This document shows, in pieces, positions 25,553 through 33,271 of a stretch of DNA of 64,000 nucleotides. The notes under the pieces are model-generated. The model was given only the letters and a program-made list of their open reading frames with translations. It had not been told where the DNA came from and did not search any database. The translations under genes and the position numbers were made by a program. Position 1 is the stretch's first letter. Each line of letters opens with the position of its first letter. Origin of the DNA: Streptomyces sp. HD (GTDB taxonomy: Bacteria; Actinomycetota; Actinomycetes; Streptomycetales; Streptomycetaceae); assembly GCF_028369295.1 (NCBI RefSeq), contig NZ_JAQMYP010000027.1, positions 62,001 to 126,000 on the forward strand. Direction: 5' to 3'.

Positions 25553-26176
25553 ATGACTGCCATGAACGAATTCCAGGAGATCCCCACGACCACCCTCGCC
25601 GACCTGCTGGGCCGTGAGCAGGTGATGGACATCGGGATGCGTCCGCTGTGGAACCCGGTGCCGCGCATCGCCGGGCCGGCGTTCACCGTGCGGTGCCCGC
25701 CCGGCGACAACCTGATGCTGCACGCGGCCATCCACCGCGCCGAGCCCGGATCGGTCGTCGTGGTGGAGTCGGGCGACCTGGACTACGCGCTGGCCGGCGG
25801 GAACGTCTGCGCCGTCGCCCACCGCCGTGGCGTCGCCGGGTTCGTCGCCGACGGGCTGATCCGGGACCTGGCGGAGGTACGGGAGATCGAGTTCCCGGTG
25901 TTCGCACGCGGCGTCATCCCGATCCCGGGCGGCAAGTCCGTCGTACGGCCGCTGAACGAGCGGGTGCGGTGCGGGGGCGTGTCGGTCGACGCCGGGGACA
26001 TCGTGGTGGCCGACGAGGAGGGCGTCGTGGTCGTGCCGGCCGCCCGCCGGGACGAGGTGCTCGCGGCGGCCCGGGCCAAGCTGGCCAAGGAGGCCGCGGA
26101 GACCCTGGACGACTGGGAAGCGGCGCATCGGGCGCGGATCGACAAGATCCTCGCGGAGAAGGGGTTCGAGGGCTGA
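25553..26176 (+). CDS. RraA-like / HMG-aldolase family protein
   Basis: The 207-residue protein is of the RraA fold (LADLLGREQVMDIGMRPLW; GPAFTVRCPPGDNLMLHAAI). The catalytic G-x20-R-D of 4-hydroxy-4-methyl-2-oxoglutarate/oxaloacetate aldolases is present (GGNVC...VADGLIRDLAEV). It could be an aldolase or decarboxylase of aromatic breakdown rather than an RNase E inhibitor. The start ATG 25553 has no clear RBS; ATG 25562 is an alternative. It is followed by a long G-rich repeat array. Confidence 0.8.
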   Translation: MTAMNEFQEIPTTTLADLLGREQVMDIGMRPLWNPVPRIAGPAFTVRCPPGDNLMLHAAIHRAEPGSVVVVESGDLDYALAGGNVCAVAHRRGVAGFVADGLIRDLAEVREIEFPVFARGVIPIPGGKSVVRPLNERVRCGGVSVDAGDIVVADEEGVVVVPAARRDEVLAAARAKLAKEAAETLDDWEAAHRARIDKILAEKGFEG

Positions 26177-26355
26177 GGGGTTCGAGGGCTGGGGGGCGAG
26201 GACTGGAGGGGGAGGGCTGAGGGGTTCGAGGACTGGGGGGCGAGGACTGGAGGGGGAGGACTGGGGGGTTCGAGGACTGGGGGTTCGAGGTGGCCGGTGT
26301 GGGCCGCGGACCTGGGGGTTCGAGGTGGCCGGTGTGGGCCGCGGACCTGGGGGAT
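26170..26355. repeat. G-rich minisatellite with a 35-bp direct duplication
   Basis: Units of about 17-20 bp with core 'ggttcgagg(a/g)ctggggggcgagg' repeat from the RraA stop codon onward. The array ends with two perfect tandem copies of a 35-bp unit (about 26284-26318 and 26319-26353). It fills the gap between two convergent genes and includes the end of the first (KGFEG). G-runs could form quadruplexes on the top strand. Confidence 0.7.
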
Positions 26356-26407
26356 GACGCGGGCGCGGCCCTCACCGGCCGGCACCTGGCCGCCCTGGAG
26401 GAGTGGG

Positions 26408-27301
26408 CTATCGCCGGGCGCGGCCCAGGAGTTCGACGACGCGCATGTAGCCGTCCGTGCCGTGGCCGAGGGCGACGACGCGGCGGGCCAGGCCTTCGGC
26501 GGCGCGGATCACGTTCGCCTCGATGCCGTGGGACTCGGAGGCCTCGACGATGTGGGCCATGGTCGAGACGGCGGACGTGATGGGGTTGAGTTCGCCGGAG
26601 TAGGTGCGGTCGTCGACGTCGCCCGCGAACTCCTCGAAGAGCGCCGGCAGGATCGCGCTGATGCCCTGGGCGAACGGGGCGAGTTCCCGCGCGGTGATGC
26701 CCTCGGCCTGGGCCACGGCCACGGCGTGCGCGTAGCCGGCCATCGCCGTCCAGAAGATGTCGAGCAGGGCGATGTCGTAGGCGGCGGCGCGGCCGATGTC
26801 CTCGCCGAGGTGGGTGTGGGTGCCGCCGAGCGCGTCGAGGACGGGCCGGTGCTCGCGGTAGAGCTCCTCGGGGCCGCTGTGGATGAACACCCCGTCGGCC
26901 GTGCCGATCGTCGTGGTCGGCGTCATGATCGCGCCGTCCAGGTAGCGGACGCCGTGCGCGGCGGCCCACTCGGCCGTGTCCCGGGCGCGGGCCGGGGTGT
27001 CGGCGGTCAGGTTCACGACCGTACGGCCCTTGAGCGCGTCGGTCACCGCGTCCTGCCGCAGAACGGCGTCGGCGGCGTCGTAGTTCACCACGCAGACGAC
27101 GGTCAGCGCGCTGGCGGCGACCGCCTCCGCCGGGGACGCGGCCGACGTGGCACCACGGTCGAGGAGCTCCCCGTCCCGCCCGGGCGTGCGGTTCCAGACG
27201 GTGACCCGCAGCCCCGCGTCCAGGAACGCACCCGCCAGGGCGCGGCCCATCGGGCCGAGACCGAGGACGGTGACGGCGGATTCGTGGTCGTGGGTGGGCA
27301 T
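26408..27301 (-). CDS. NAD(P)-dependent oxidoreductase, imine-reductase/6PGDH-like
   Basis: The 297-residue protein has a Rossmann motif VLGLGPMGRALAGAFLDAG with NRTPGR following, a pattern that favours NADPH. The helical C-terminal domain is typical of beta-hydroxyacid dehydrogenases and imine reductases (LLDIFWTAMAGYAHAVAVA). No catalytic Lys of a standard hydroxyacid dehydrogenase is evident, which favours imine-reductase-like chemistry. It is divergent from an HxlR regulator with 51 bp between starts. Confidence 0.8.
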   Translation of the reverse strand: MPTHDHESAVTVLGLGPMGRALAGAFLDAGLRVTVWNRTPGRDGELLDRGATSAASPAEAVAASALTVVCVVNYDAADAVLRQDAVTDALKGRTVVNLTADTPARARDTAEWAAAHGVRYLDGAIMTPTTTIGTADGVFIHSGPEELYREHRPVLDALGGTHTHLGEDIGRAAAYDIALLDIFWTAMAGYAHAVAVAQAEGITARELAPFAQGISAILPALFEEFAGDVDDRTYSGELNPITSAVSTMAHIVEASESHGIEANVIRAAEGLARRVVALGHGTDGYMRVVELLGRARR

Positions 27302-27310
27302 GACTCAACT

Positions 27311-27340
27311 CCTTGTAAGGTGGCGATAATTGATGACAAA
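27311..27340. promoter_or_regulatory. TTGT...ACAA dyad between oxidoreductase and hxlR-type gene
   Basis: TTGT (27313-27316) and ACAA (about 27335-27338) flank an AT-rich centre (gataattgatg) in the 51-bp divergent promoter region, a likely HxlR operator. Confidence 0.35.
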
Positions 27341-27352
27341 AGGGGTGGGGAA

Positions 27353-27709
27353 ATGTCGCATCGACGCCATGACCCGAACGTGTGCGGGGTGACCGCCGCG
27401 ATCGCCGTGATCGACGGCAAGTGGAAGACGTCGCTGCTGTGGCTGCTGGAGGACGGCCCCGGCCGTCCGGCGGAACTGCGCCGTCGGCTGCCGGGCCTCA
27501 GCGAGAAGGTGCTGACGCAGGCGTTGCGTGAGATGGAGGCGGACGGGCTGGTGCACCGGAAGGTGTACGACGTCCTGCCGCTGAAGACCGTCTACTCCCT
27601 GACCGACTTCGGCCGCGACCTGGCCGAGGCCGTGGCTCCGCTGTCGGAGTGGGGGCATCGACGTCTGGAGAGGATGGCCGAGAGCGAGGGCGAGAGCCGG
27701 TCGGCCTGA
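27353..27709 (+). CDS. HxlR-family regulator
   Basis: The 118-residue protein has the HxlR winged helix. It carries the N-terminal Cys (DPNVCGVTAAIAVIDGKWKT), followed by GLSEKVLTQALREMEADGLV and VYSLTDFGRDL. Such proteins sense electrophiles or disulfide stress and control divergent reductases, here the imine-reductase-like gene. ATG 27353 lies in a purine-rich leader (aggggtggggaa). Confidence 0.9.
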   Translation: MSHRRHDPNVCGVTAAIAVIDGKWKTSLLWLLEDGPGRPAELRRRLPGLSEKVLTQALREMEADGLVHRKVYDVLPLKTVYSLTDFGRDLAEAVAPLSEWGHRRLERMAESEGESRSA

Positions 27710-27727
27710 TCCGGGTGGTCACCTCCG

Positions 27728-27772
27728 TCCGATGGGGTGTGTGTACTGATGGGGTGTGTGTACTGATGCGGT
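27728..27772. repeat. 18-bp tandem duplication
   Basis: The unit 'gatggggtgtgtgtact' occurs twice head to tail with a third degenerate copy (gatgcggtgcgggtgcc) downstream of the HxlR gene. Confidence 0.5.
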
Positions 27773-27828
27773 GCGGGTGCCTTGTCGATCACCCGCATCC
27801 AGGTTCGGACGTTTGGCGGCCGGTGCCA

Positions 27829-27852
27829 AGTACCCACAAATAAGTGGGTACT
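27829..27852. terminator. perfect 9-bp inverted repeat, probable bidirectional terminator
   Basis: AGTACCCAC (27829-27837) and GTGGGTACT (27844-27852) flank an AAATAA loop, between the HxlR and ECF sigma genes which converge here. The stem is less GC-rich than typical terminators of this genome, so an operator role cannot be excluded. Confidence 0.45.
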
Positions 27853-27880
27853 CGTGGGCCCCCGGGTGTGCCGGTGGTGC

Positions 27881-28825
27881 TCAAGTCCTGGGCCGGCGGG
27901 CCTCCTTCACCTCGCGGGCGACCGCCCAGGGGTCCGCGACCGGGCCCACATGGCCCAGCTTGTCGGGGTTCTGCACCGAGCGGACCATCTGGATACGGCC
28001 GTCGAGGACATCGAGGGCCAAGGCGTTGACCACCTTGCCGTCCCGGTCGCGGAGTACGGCGCCCGGCTGGCCGTTGACCTCGTGCGGCTCCATCGTCACG
28101 TCGATCCGCATCAGCAAGGGGAAGTTCGAGGCCAGCACCCGGGCCACGTTGTCGGCGCCGAAGATGCTCCTGGCCAGCTGCGGTGCCTTGCCGCCGCCGT
28201 CGCCGACCAGCTGGACGTCGGCGGAGAGCAGCGCCCGCAGCCCGTCGACGTCGCCCTCCCGCAGCGCGTCGAAGAACCGTGCCGCCAGCTCCTCCCGTTC
28301 CCGCCGGTCCGCCTCGAAACGGGGGCGCCCGGCGGCCATGTGCCGTCGCGCCCGTACCGCGAGCTGACGGCACGCCGCCTCCGAGCGGTCCACCGCCGAC
28401 GCGACCTCGGGGAAGCCGAACCCGAACACCTCGCGCAGCACGAAGACCGCGCGCTCCAGCGGGCTGAGCCGTTCGAGCAGCAGCAGGGCCGCCATCGACA
28501 CCGAGTCGGCCAGCTCCGCCGAGCGCGCCGGGTCCTCGTACGGGTCGCTGAGCAGCGGCTCGGGCAGCCACTGCCCGACGTACGTCTCCCGTCGGACGCG
28601 GGCCGAGCGCAGCACGTCGATCGAGATCCGGGTCACCACGGCCGAGAGGAACGCCTTGGGCGAGGCGGGCCGGGTCGGGGAGGTCTCGTAGCGCAGCCAG
28701 CTCTCCTGGACGGCGTCCTCGGCCTCACTGACGCTGCCGAGGATGCGGTAGGCGATCGCGAACAGCATCGGCCGTAGCTCCTCGAACTCCTGGGTCCGGG
28801 AGACGCCTTCTTCTGTTCGGGTCAC
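27881..28825 (-). CDS. ECF41-type sigma factor
   Basis: The 314-residue sigma factor has region 2 (MLFAIAYRILGSVSEAEDAV) and region 4 (LSPLERAVFVLREVFGFGFP). The SnoaL-like C-terminal extension carries all three ECF41 signatures: WLPEP (86-90), DGGGK (209-213) and NPDKL (286-290). This extension tunes activity in place of an anti-sigma factor. The GTG start overlaps the stop of the upstream epimerase gene (GTGA), so the pair is translationally coupled. An ECF41-type promoter precedes the epimerase, indicating autoregulation. Confidence 0.93.
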   Translation of the reverse strand: MTRTEEGVSRTQEFEELRPMLFAIAYRILGSVSEAEDAVQESWLRYETSPTRPASPKAFLSAVVTRISIDVLRSARVRRETYVGQWLPEPLLSDPYEDPARSAELADSVSMAALLLLERLSPLERAVFVLREVFGFGFPEVASAVDRSEAACRQLAVRARRHMAAGRPRFEADRREREELAARFFDALREGDVDGLRALLSADVQLVGDGGGKAPQLARSIFGADNVARVLASNFPLLMRIDVTMEPHEVNGQPGAVLRDRDGKVVNALALDVLDGRIQMVRSVQNPDKLGHVGPVADPWAVAREVKEARRPRT

Positions 28826-29736
28826 GTCAGTTCCTCCTTGAAACCCTGGCGCCACGACGGGTAGCGCAGCTCCCAGCCGAGTTCCCGCCTGGCCCTGGCG
28901 TTGGAGAAGCCGCGGCCCTCGGTCATCAGGGTCACCGCGAACTCCCCGGCCAGCAGCTTGGCCAGCCACCTGGGAACCCGCATCGGCCGTTTCGCCCCCG
29001 CGGCCGCGGCCAGATACGGCAGCCAGTCGCGGACCTGCGCGGGCTCGTCGTCGACGATATTGAACACGCCCCTCGCCTGCTGTTCCACGACGAGGACGGT
29101 GGCGCTCGCCGCATCGTCGAGGTGCACCCACGAGTTCCAGCCGCTGCCGTCCCCCACGAGCGGGAACTTCCGCTTGCGCACGAACTCGACCACGTCGTCA
29201 CTGGCGCCCGGCCCGTAGAAGCCGCCGTAGCGCAGGACCGTGCCGCCGGCCTTGGTCACCACGTCCTGGATGTGCAGGACACCCGCCGAGATCCGCTGCG
29301 CCATCGTGCCCGTGCCCGGGTCGATCGGGTCCTCCTCGGTCAGCAGCCCGGTGCCGGGCCCGTAGCTCTGCGCGAAGCTCTGCACGACGACGTGGGATAC
29401 CCCGGTTGCCTCGGCGGCGGCCAGCAGATGGTCCGTCCCCTCGATGCGCAGCCGGTTGGTGGTGGCGAAGGACCGGTCCGGGTGCCGCATGTCGGCCTTG
29501 CCGGAGATCGCGGTCATCTCATGCACGATCGCGTCCGGCCGCGCCGCGGCCACGGCCTCACCGACCGACATCCCGTCCAGCCCGTTCATCACCACGCCCT
29601 GTGCGCCCAGCTCCTCCAGCAGCCCCAGCTTGGCCGCGCTCGTCGTGGTGGCCGTCACCTGATGCCCCCGCGCCACGAGCTGCGGCACCAGCCGCCTGCC
29701 CAGAGCCCCGGTCCCTCCTGCCACGAACACCCGCAT
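28822..29736 (-). CDS. NAD-dependent epimerase/dehydratase, ECF41 partner
   Basis: The 304-residue extended SDR has MRVFVAGGTGALGRRLVPQL (NAD site) and an active-site region SFAQSYGP in which the usual YxxxK is not obvious. FSNARARRELGW is at the C-terminus. Its gene is a standard neighbour of ECF41 sigma factors. The physiological substrate is unknown. ATG 29736 has the RBS ggaagg at eight-base spacing and is preferred over GTG 29745. Confidence 0.85.
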   Translation of the reverse strand: MRVFVAGGTGALGRRLVPQLVARGHQVTATTTSAAKLGLLEELGAQGVVMNGLDGMSVGEAVAAARPDAIVHEMTAISGKADMRHPDRSFATTNRLRIEGTDHLLAAAEATGVSHVVVQSFAQSYGPGTGLLTEEDPIDPGTGTMAQRISAGVLHIQDVVTKAGGTVLRYGGFYGPGASDDVVEFVRKRKFPLVGDGSGWNSWVHLDDAASATVLVVEQQARGVFNIVDDEPAQVRDWLPYLAAAAGAKRPMRVPRWLAKLLAGEFAVTLMTEGRGFSNARARRELGWELRYPSWRQGFKEELT

Positions 29737-29779
29737 GTCCCTCACCTTCCCGATGCCGAAGTCTGTCTCTGAAACCTGG

Positions 29780-29806
29780 GACGAGACAGGGCGGGCGGTT
29801 GTGACA
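29780..29806 (-). promoter_or_regulatory. ECF41 promoter TGTCACA-N16-CGTC
   Basis: On the minus strand TGTCACA (29806-29800) is followed after exactly 16 nt by CGTC (29783-29780), 44 nt before the epimerase ATG. This matches the published ECF41 target motif as I recall it and predicts autoregulation by the sigma factor encoded downstream. Confidence 0.85.
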
Positions 29807-29810
29807 TGAG

Positions 29811-29890
29811 GGTGGTGTGGCGGTCGGTCACCGGCGGGTGTGGCGGTCGGTCACGGGGGCGGTGTGGCGGTCGGTCACGGGGATGGTGCG
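29811..29890. repeat. about 25-bp tandem repeat, three copies
   Basis: Three copies of 'gtgtggcggtcggtcac(c/g)gg(c/g)gg' lie between the epimerase promoter and the 3' end of the TetR gene, overlapping its last codons. Confidence 0.65.
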
Positions 29891-30465
29891 GTGGTCAGGA
29901 CCCGCGTCACGAAGGCGGCCAGGTCGGCTCGCAGCCGCTCGCGGGGCATGTGCTCTCGGTCGACCAGGTGGTCGACGAGGTCGGCACGGACGGCGGCGAG
30001 CAGGGCGTGTGCCGCGAAGTCGCCGCCGTCGAAGCCGGGGAGCCGCTCCAGTACGCGGCGGAGTGTGCCGTGCCACCAGTCGTAGTGCTCCGCGCTGTAG
30101 GGGCTGTCGGTGCCCGCCGCTTCCAGTGCCAGGGAGAGGTGCCGGTGGTCGAGCTTGAAGCACAGGACCGCGTCGAGCAGTGCGAGGGCGCGTTCCATCG
30201 GCGGGGTGTCCGGTCCGAGCGGGCGCGGGCCGTCCGTGATGGCCTGGCGAATGGGTTCGAGCCGGGCTTCGTAGAGCGCGCGGATCAGTCCGGTGCGATC
30301 GGTGAAGCCGCGGAAGAGGGTCGCTTTGCCGACGCCGGCCGCGACCGCGATGTCGGCCATGGTCACCTGCTCGGGCCGGTCGCAGCTCGCGAAGAGCCGG
30401 TCGGCGGCCGCGAGAACCGCCTCACGGTTGCGTACGGCGTCCGCGCGGGGCTTGCGTTCGGGCAC
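29875..30465 (-). CDS. TetR-family regulator
   Basis: The 196-residue protein starts at GTG 30465 (RBS ggagga) with basic residues PERKPRADAVRNREAVLAAA. The TetR helix-turn-helix VTMADIAVAAGVGKATLFRG follows at about 42-61. The C-terminal domain is of the common Actinobacterial type (FDGGDFAAHALLAAVRADLV). It is divergent from a SnoaL/NmrA operon across two palindromes and most likely represses both itself and that operon. Confidence 0.88.
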   Translation of the reverse strand: MPERKPRADAVRNREAVLAAADRLFASCDRPEQVTMADIAVAAGVGKATLFRGFTDRTGLIRALYEARLEPIRQAITDGPRPLGPDTPPMERALALLDAVLCFKLDHRHLSLALEAAGTDSPYSAEHYDWWHGTLRRVLERLPGFDGGDFAAHALLAAVRADLVDHLVDREHMPRERLRADLAAFVTRVLTTAPSP

Positions 30466-30486
30466 GGTGTTCCTCCGGTTGCATAA

Positions 30487-30539
30487 ACGGACCCGGGGTC
30501 CGTATCGTGGCGAAGCGTTAAGCGGACCCGTGGTCCGTA
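30487..30539. promoter_or_regulatory. two TetR operators in the divergent promoter region
   Basis: ACGGACCC-G-GGGTCCGT (30487-30503) is a perfect 17-bp dyad. CGGACCCGTGGTCCG (30523-30537) is a near-perfect second copy, with centres 35 bp apart. Both are followed by TATCGT. They lie between the TetR start and the SnoaL start. Confidence 0.8.
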
Positions 30540-30559
30540 TCGTATCGGAAGGAGCCCGC

Positions 30560-30988
30560 ATGCCCACGCTCGCGCAACCGGCTGACCTGTACCGCCACGG
30601 CCTGCAGTTGCTGCTCGACAAGGACATCCCCGCCTGGGTCGACCTGTGGGACGAGGACGGTGTCTTCGAGTTCCCGTTCGCTCCCGAGGGGTGGCCGCGG
30701 CGGCTGGAGGGCAAGGCCGCCGTGTTCGACTACATGCGCGACTACCCCGACCACATCGACCTTCACGACTTCCCCGACCTGAAGATCCACCAGACCCTCG
30801 ACCCGGAGACGATCGTGGTCGAGATGCGCGGGGTCGGGCGGCTGGTCCCCAGCGGTGACCCCTTCGACATGACCTACGTCGCCGTTGTCTCGGTCGCGGA
30901 CGGCCGTATCACGCACTACCGCGACTACTGGAACCCGCTCGGCATTCCCCAGAGCGGCGCCGCCGGCTTCACGCGGGGGGACCGATGA
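30560..30988 (+). CDS. SnoaL-like NTF2-fold protein
   Basis: The 142-residue protein has the SnoaL/ketosteroid-isomerase-like cone fold (LQLLLDKDIPAWVDLWDEDG; PRRLEGKAAVFDYMRDYPDH; ITHYRDYWNPLGI). It may be an isomerase, cyclase or small-ligand binder. ATG 30560 has a strong RBS (ggaagga). The stop overlaps the next gene by ATGA, so the two are coupled. Confidence 0.85.
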   Translation: MPTLAQPADLYRHGLQLLLDKDIPAWVDLWDEDGVFEFPFAPEGWPRRLEGKAAVFDYMRDYPDHIDLHDFPDLKIHQTLDPETIVVEMRGVGRLVPSGDPFDMTYVAVVSVADGRITHYRDYWNPLGIPQSGAAGFTRGDR

Positions 30989-31818
30989 CCATGCCGCCCG
31001 TCACCGTCCTGGTCCTCGGGGCCACCGGCACCACCGGCAGCCGGGTGGCCCGGGGCGTCGCCGCCCGAGGGCACCGGGTCAAGGCGGCCCGACTCGACGT
31101 CCGCTTCGACTGGTTCGACCGCTCGACCCATGAACAGGCCCTGACCGGCGCGGATCACGTCTACCTCGTCCCGCCCCTGGCCTCCGCGACCCCGGCCGAC
31201 ATCATGCTTCCCTTCCTGGAGCGGGCCCGGGCCTGCGGAGTGCGCCGAGCCGTACTGCTCAGTTCCTCGGCGATCCCCGCCGGAGGCCCGGCCGTGGGCC
31301 AGGTGCACCAGGCGCTGCCCGCCCTGTTCGACGAGTGGGCGGTACTACGGCCGTCCTGGTTCATGCAGAACTTCACCGGCGACCATCTGCACGCCCGGAG
31401 CATCCGCGAGGAGGGGACGATCCGGACGGCGGCGGGCGCGGGGCGCGTGGCCTTCGTCGACGCCGACGACATCGCGGCCGTGGCCACGCACGCGCTCACC
31501 GACGTCCACGCCCCCAACACCGATCTGGTCATCACCGGCCCGGAGGCGCTCAGCCACACCGACGTCGCGACCATCCTCGGCGAGGTGACCGACCGCACCG
31601 TCACGCACCGGCAGTTGACGTACGAACAGCTCCGCGATCAGCTCGCCCGGTCGATGCCTCCCGAGTTCGCGGCCATGCTCGCGGGCATGGACAGATCCAT
31701 CGCCGAAGGAGCCGAGGACCGCACCACCGACACCGTCCTCCGCGTCACGGGCCGCCCGCCGCGCAGCTTCCGTACTCATGTGGAGCAGGTGACCGGACGG
31801 CCGTCGGGTCGCGTGTGA
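30985..31818 (+). CDS. NmrA-like NAD(P)-binding protein
   Basis: The 277-residue atypical SDR has VLVLGATGTTGSRVARGVAA as the dinucleotide site. It also has the NmrA/ergot-type blocks VRRAVLLSSSAIPAGGP and LRPSWFMQNFTGDHL. It lacks a YxxxK pair, so it is a reductase of the EasG/FgaFS type or a redox sensor. It is translationally coupled to the SnoaL gene and controlled by the divergent TetR (inference). Confidence 0.85.
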   Translation: MTMPPVTVLVLGATGTTGSRVARGVAARGHRVKAARLDVRFDWFDRSTHEQALTGADHVYLVPPLASATPADIMLPFLERARACGVRRAVLLSSSAIPAGGPAVGQVHQALPALFDEWAVLRPSWFMQNFTGDHLHARSIREEGTIRTAAGAGRVAFVDADDIAAVATHALTDVHAPNTDLVITGPEALSHTDVATILGEVTDRTVTHRQLTYEQLRDQLARSMPPEFAAMLAGMDRSIAEGAEDRTTDTVLRVTGRPPRSFRTHVEQVTGRPSGRV

Positions 31819-32002
31819 GGAGGTGCGGTGCGGGTGAGAGGCGGTGCGGGTGAGAGGCGGTGCGGGGGTGGTGCGGTGCGGGTGGTGGTGCGGTTCGGTG
31901 CGGGTGGGGCCTTTCGGACGCCGGTGAAGGCTCCTGCTGGAAGGCCGGGTCGCCCGCCGCTGTTCATTGCCGCTGTTCATTGCCGCTGCTCACCGCCGCT
32001 GT
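31819..32002. repeat. low-complexity repeats between NmrA and GyrB-like genes
   Basis: Copies of 'ggtgcgggtgagaggc' (about 31820-31905) are followed by four 15-bp units 'gccgctgttcattgc' (about 31956-32003), the last one touching the GyrB-like stop codon. No gene is visible. Confidence 0.6.
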
Positions 32003-33271
32003 TCAGTCCTGGGTGGTGCCCCGGGCGATCCGGTCGACGATCTCGGCGGCCCGCTCCGGGTGCTCCTCGAACCAGCCGTCGAGACATTCCCGTACGGCCT
32101 CCCCGACGCAGGCGCGCACCTCGGGGTTGCCCAGCAGGCCGATGGTGGCGCCGAGGAACTCGGGACGGTCCAGCTTCACCGACACGACCGCCGTCAGACC
32201 CTCGCCGATCCGGTCGGCCACGGGACCGGGACCCACCTCCACCGCCGTCAGCAGCCCCCGCTTGCGCGCGTACGAGGTGACCGCGGCCGCCACCCCGTCG
32301 CGGAAGCCGTCCACGTGCGTGCCGCCCTGGGGCGTGGCCCGGCTGTTGGCGAAGCCGCGCACCCGCTCCTCGCGGGAACCGTTCCAGCGGGTACCGCTCC
32401 ACAGGAAGGCCACCTCCATCGTCCCCGCCATCCGCGGGTCCTCCCGCTCGAAGCCGATGACGTCCGGATGGAGGGACGCCCCCGCCTCCGCGTCGAGGGC
32501 GGACACGAAGTCCCGTACCCCGTCCGGGAACCGGAACCGCACCACCCGGGCCCCTCCCGCCGGGCGTTCGTCCGTCAGCGAGATCTCCAGCCCCCGGTTG
32601 AGGAAGGCCACCTGCCGGAAACGCTCTGCCAGCACGGCGAACGAGCACGACGTCGTCTCGAAGATCCCGGCATCGGGCCAGAAGGCGAGAGTGGTCCCAC
32701 TGCCGGTCGCGGGCCCCGTGGCGGAGGGCGGGGTGAGAGCGGTCGGGGTGAGAGCGGGCGGGGTGAGGGCGGTCGGGATGAGAGCGGGCGGGGCGAGAGC
32801 GACACCGCGCGCGTACTCCTGCGTCCGCCGGACCCCCTCGCGCCGCACCTCCGCCGTCAGCCAGCTCGACAGCGCGTTGGCCACGAAGAGCCCCACACCG
32901 AAATGGCCCACGCCTACGAGGTGCTGGCCACTGGGCTCGGACCCGGCGCACATGCTGGTCAGCAGCGCTTCGAGACCCGGGCTGCCGACGTCCCCGGCGG
33001 CCGGGGCCTCGAAGGCGGCCCCCGGCCCGTCGTCGGCGACCCGCACACCGCCGTCGGACATGAGTGTGACGTCGACGCGACCGGCTCCCGCGCGACCGGC
33101 ACCCGTGGCCGACACCTCGTTCACCGCCCGGCCCACGACCTCGAACACCAGCTGATGCAGGCCGCGTTCCGTGACCGAGCCGACCCACATCCCGGGCCGC
33201 TTGCGAACGGCCTCCCGCCCCTCCAGCACCTCGATCCGGGCAGCGTCGTACTCCATGCCATCCCCACTCAC
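32003..33271 (-). CDS. stand-alone GyrB/ParE-like ATPase-domain protein, degenerate
   Basis: The 422-residue protein resembles the GHKL plus transducer half of GyrB without the TOPRIM and tail domains. REAVRKRPGMWVGS (19-32) and VADDGPG match GyrB, and LVGVGHFGVGLFVANALS matches the lid (ATP) loop. The catalytic Glu is kept (FEVV, E44), but the Mg-binding Asn is Arg (E-V-V-G-R, position 48). ATP hydrolysis is therefore doubtful. Residues about 160-190 are a Pro/Thr/Ala repeat (PTALTPPALTPTALT). The start GTG 33271 follows ggagggg; ATG 33256 and 33286 are alternatives. Confidence 0.78.
   Translation of the reverse strand: MSGDGMEYDAARIEVLEGREAVRKRPGMWVGSVTERGLHQLVFEVVGRAVNEVSATGAGRAGAGRVDVTLMSDGGVRVADDGPGAAFEAPAAGDVGSPGLEALLTSMCAGSEPSGQHLVGVGHFGVGLFVANALSSWLTAEVRREGVRRTQEYARGVALAPPALIPTALTPPALTPTALTPPSATGPATGSGTTLAFWPDAGIFETTSCSFAVLAERFRQVAFLNRGLEISLTDERPAGGARVVRFRFPDGVRDFVSALDAEAGASLHPDVIGFEREDPRMAGTMEVAFLWSGTRWNGSREERVRGFANSRATPQGGTHVDGFRDGVAAAVTSYARKRGLLTAVEVGPGPVADRIGEGLTAVVSVKLDRPEFLGATIGLLGNPEVRACVGEAVRECLDGWFEEHPERAAEIVDRIARGTTQD
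32715..32805. repeat. in-frame minisatellite inside the GyrB-like gene
   Basis: About six copies of a 15-bp unit (gtgagagcg(g)tcggg / gtgagagcgggcggg) encode the Pro-Thr-Ala-Leu repeat. The 15-bp period keeps the frame. Confidence 0.7.
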
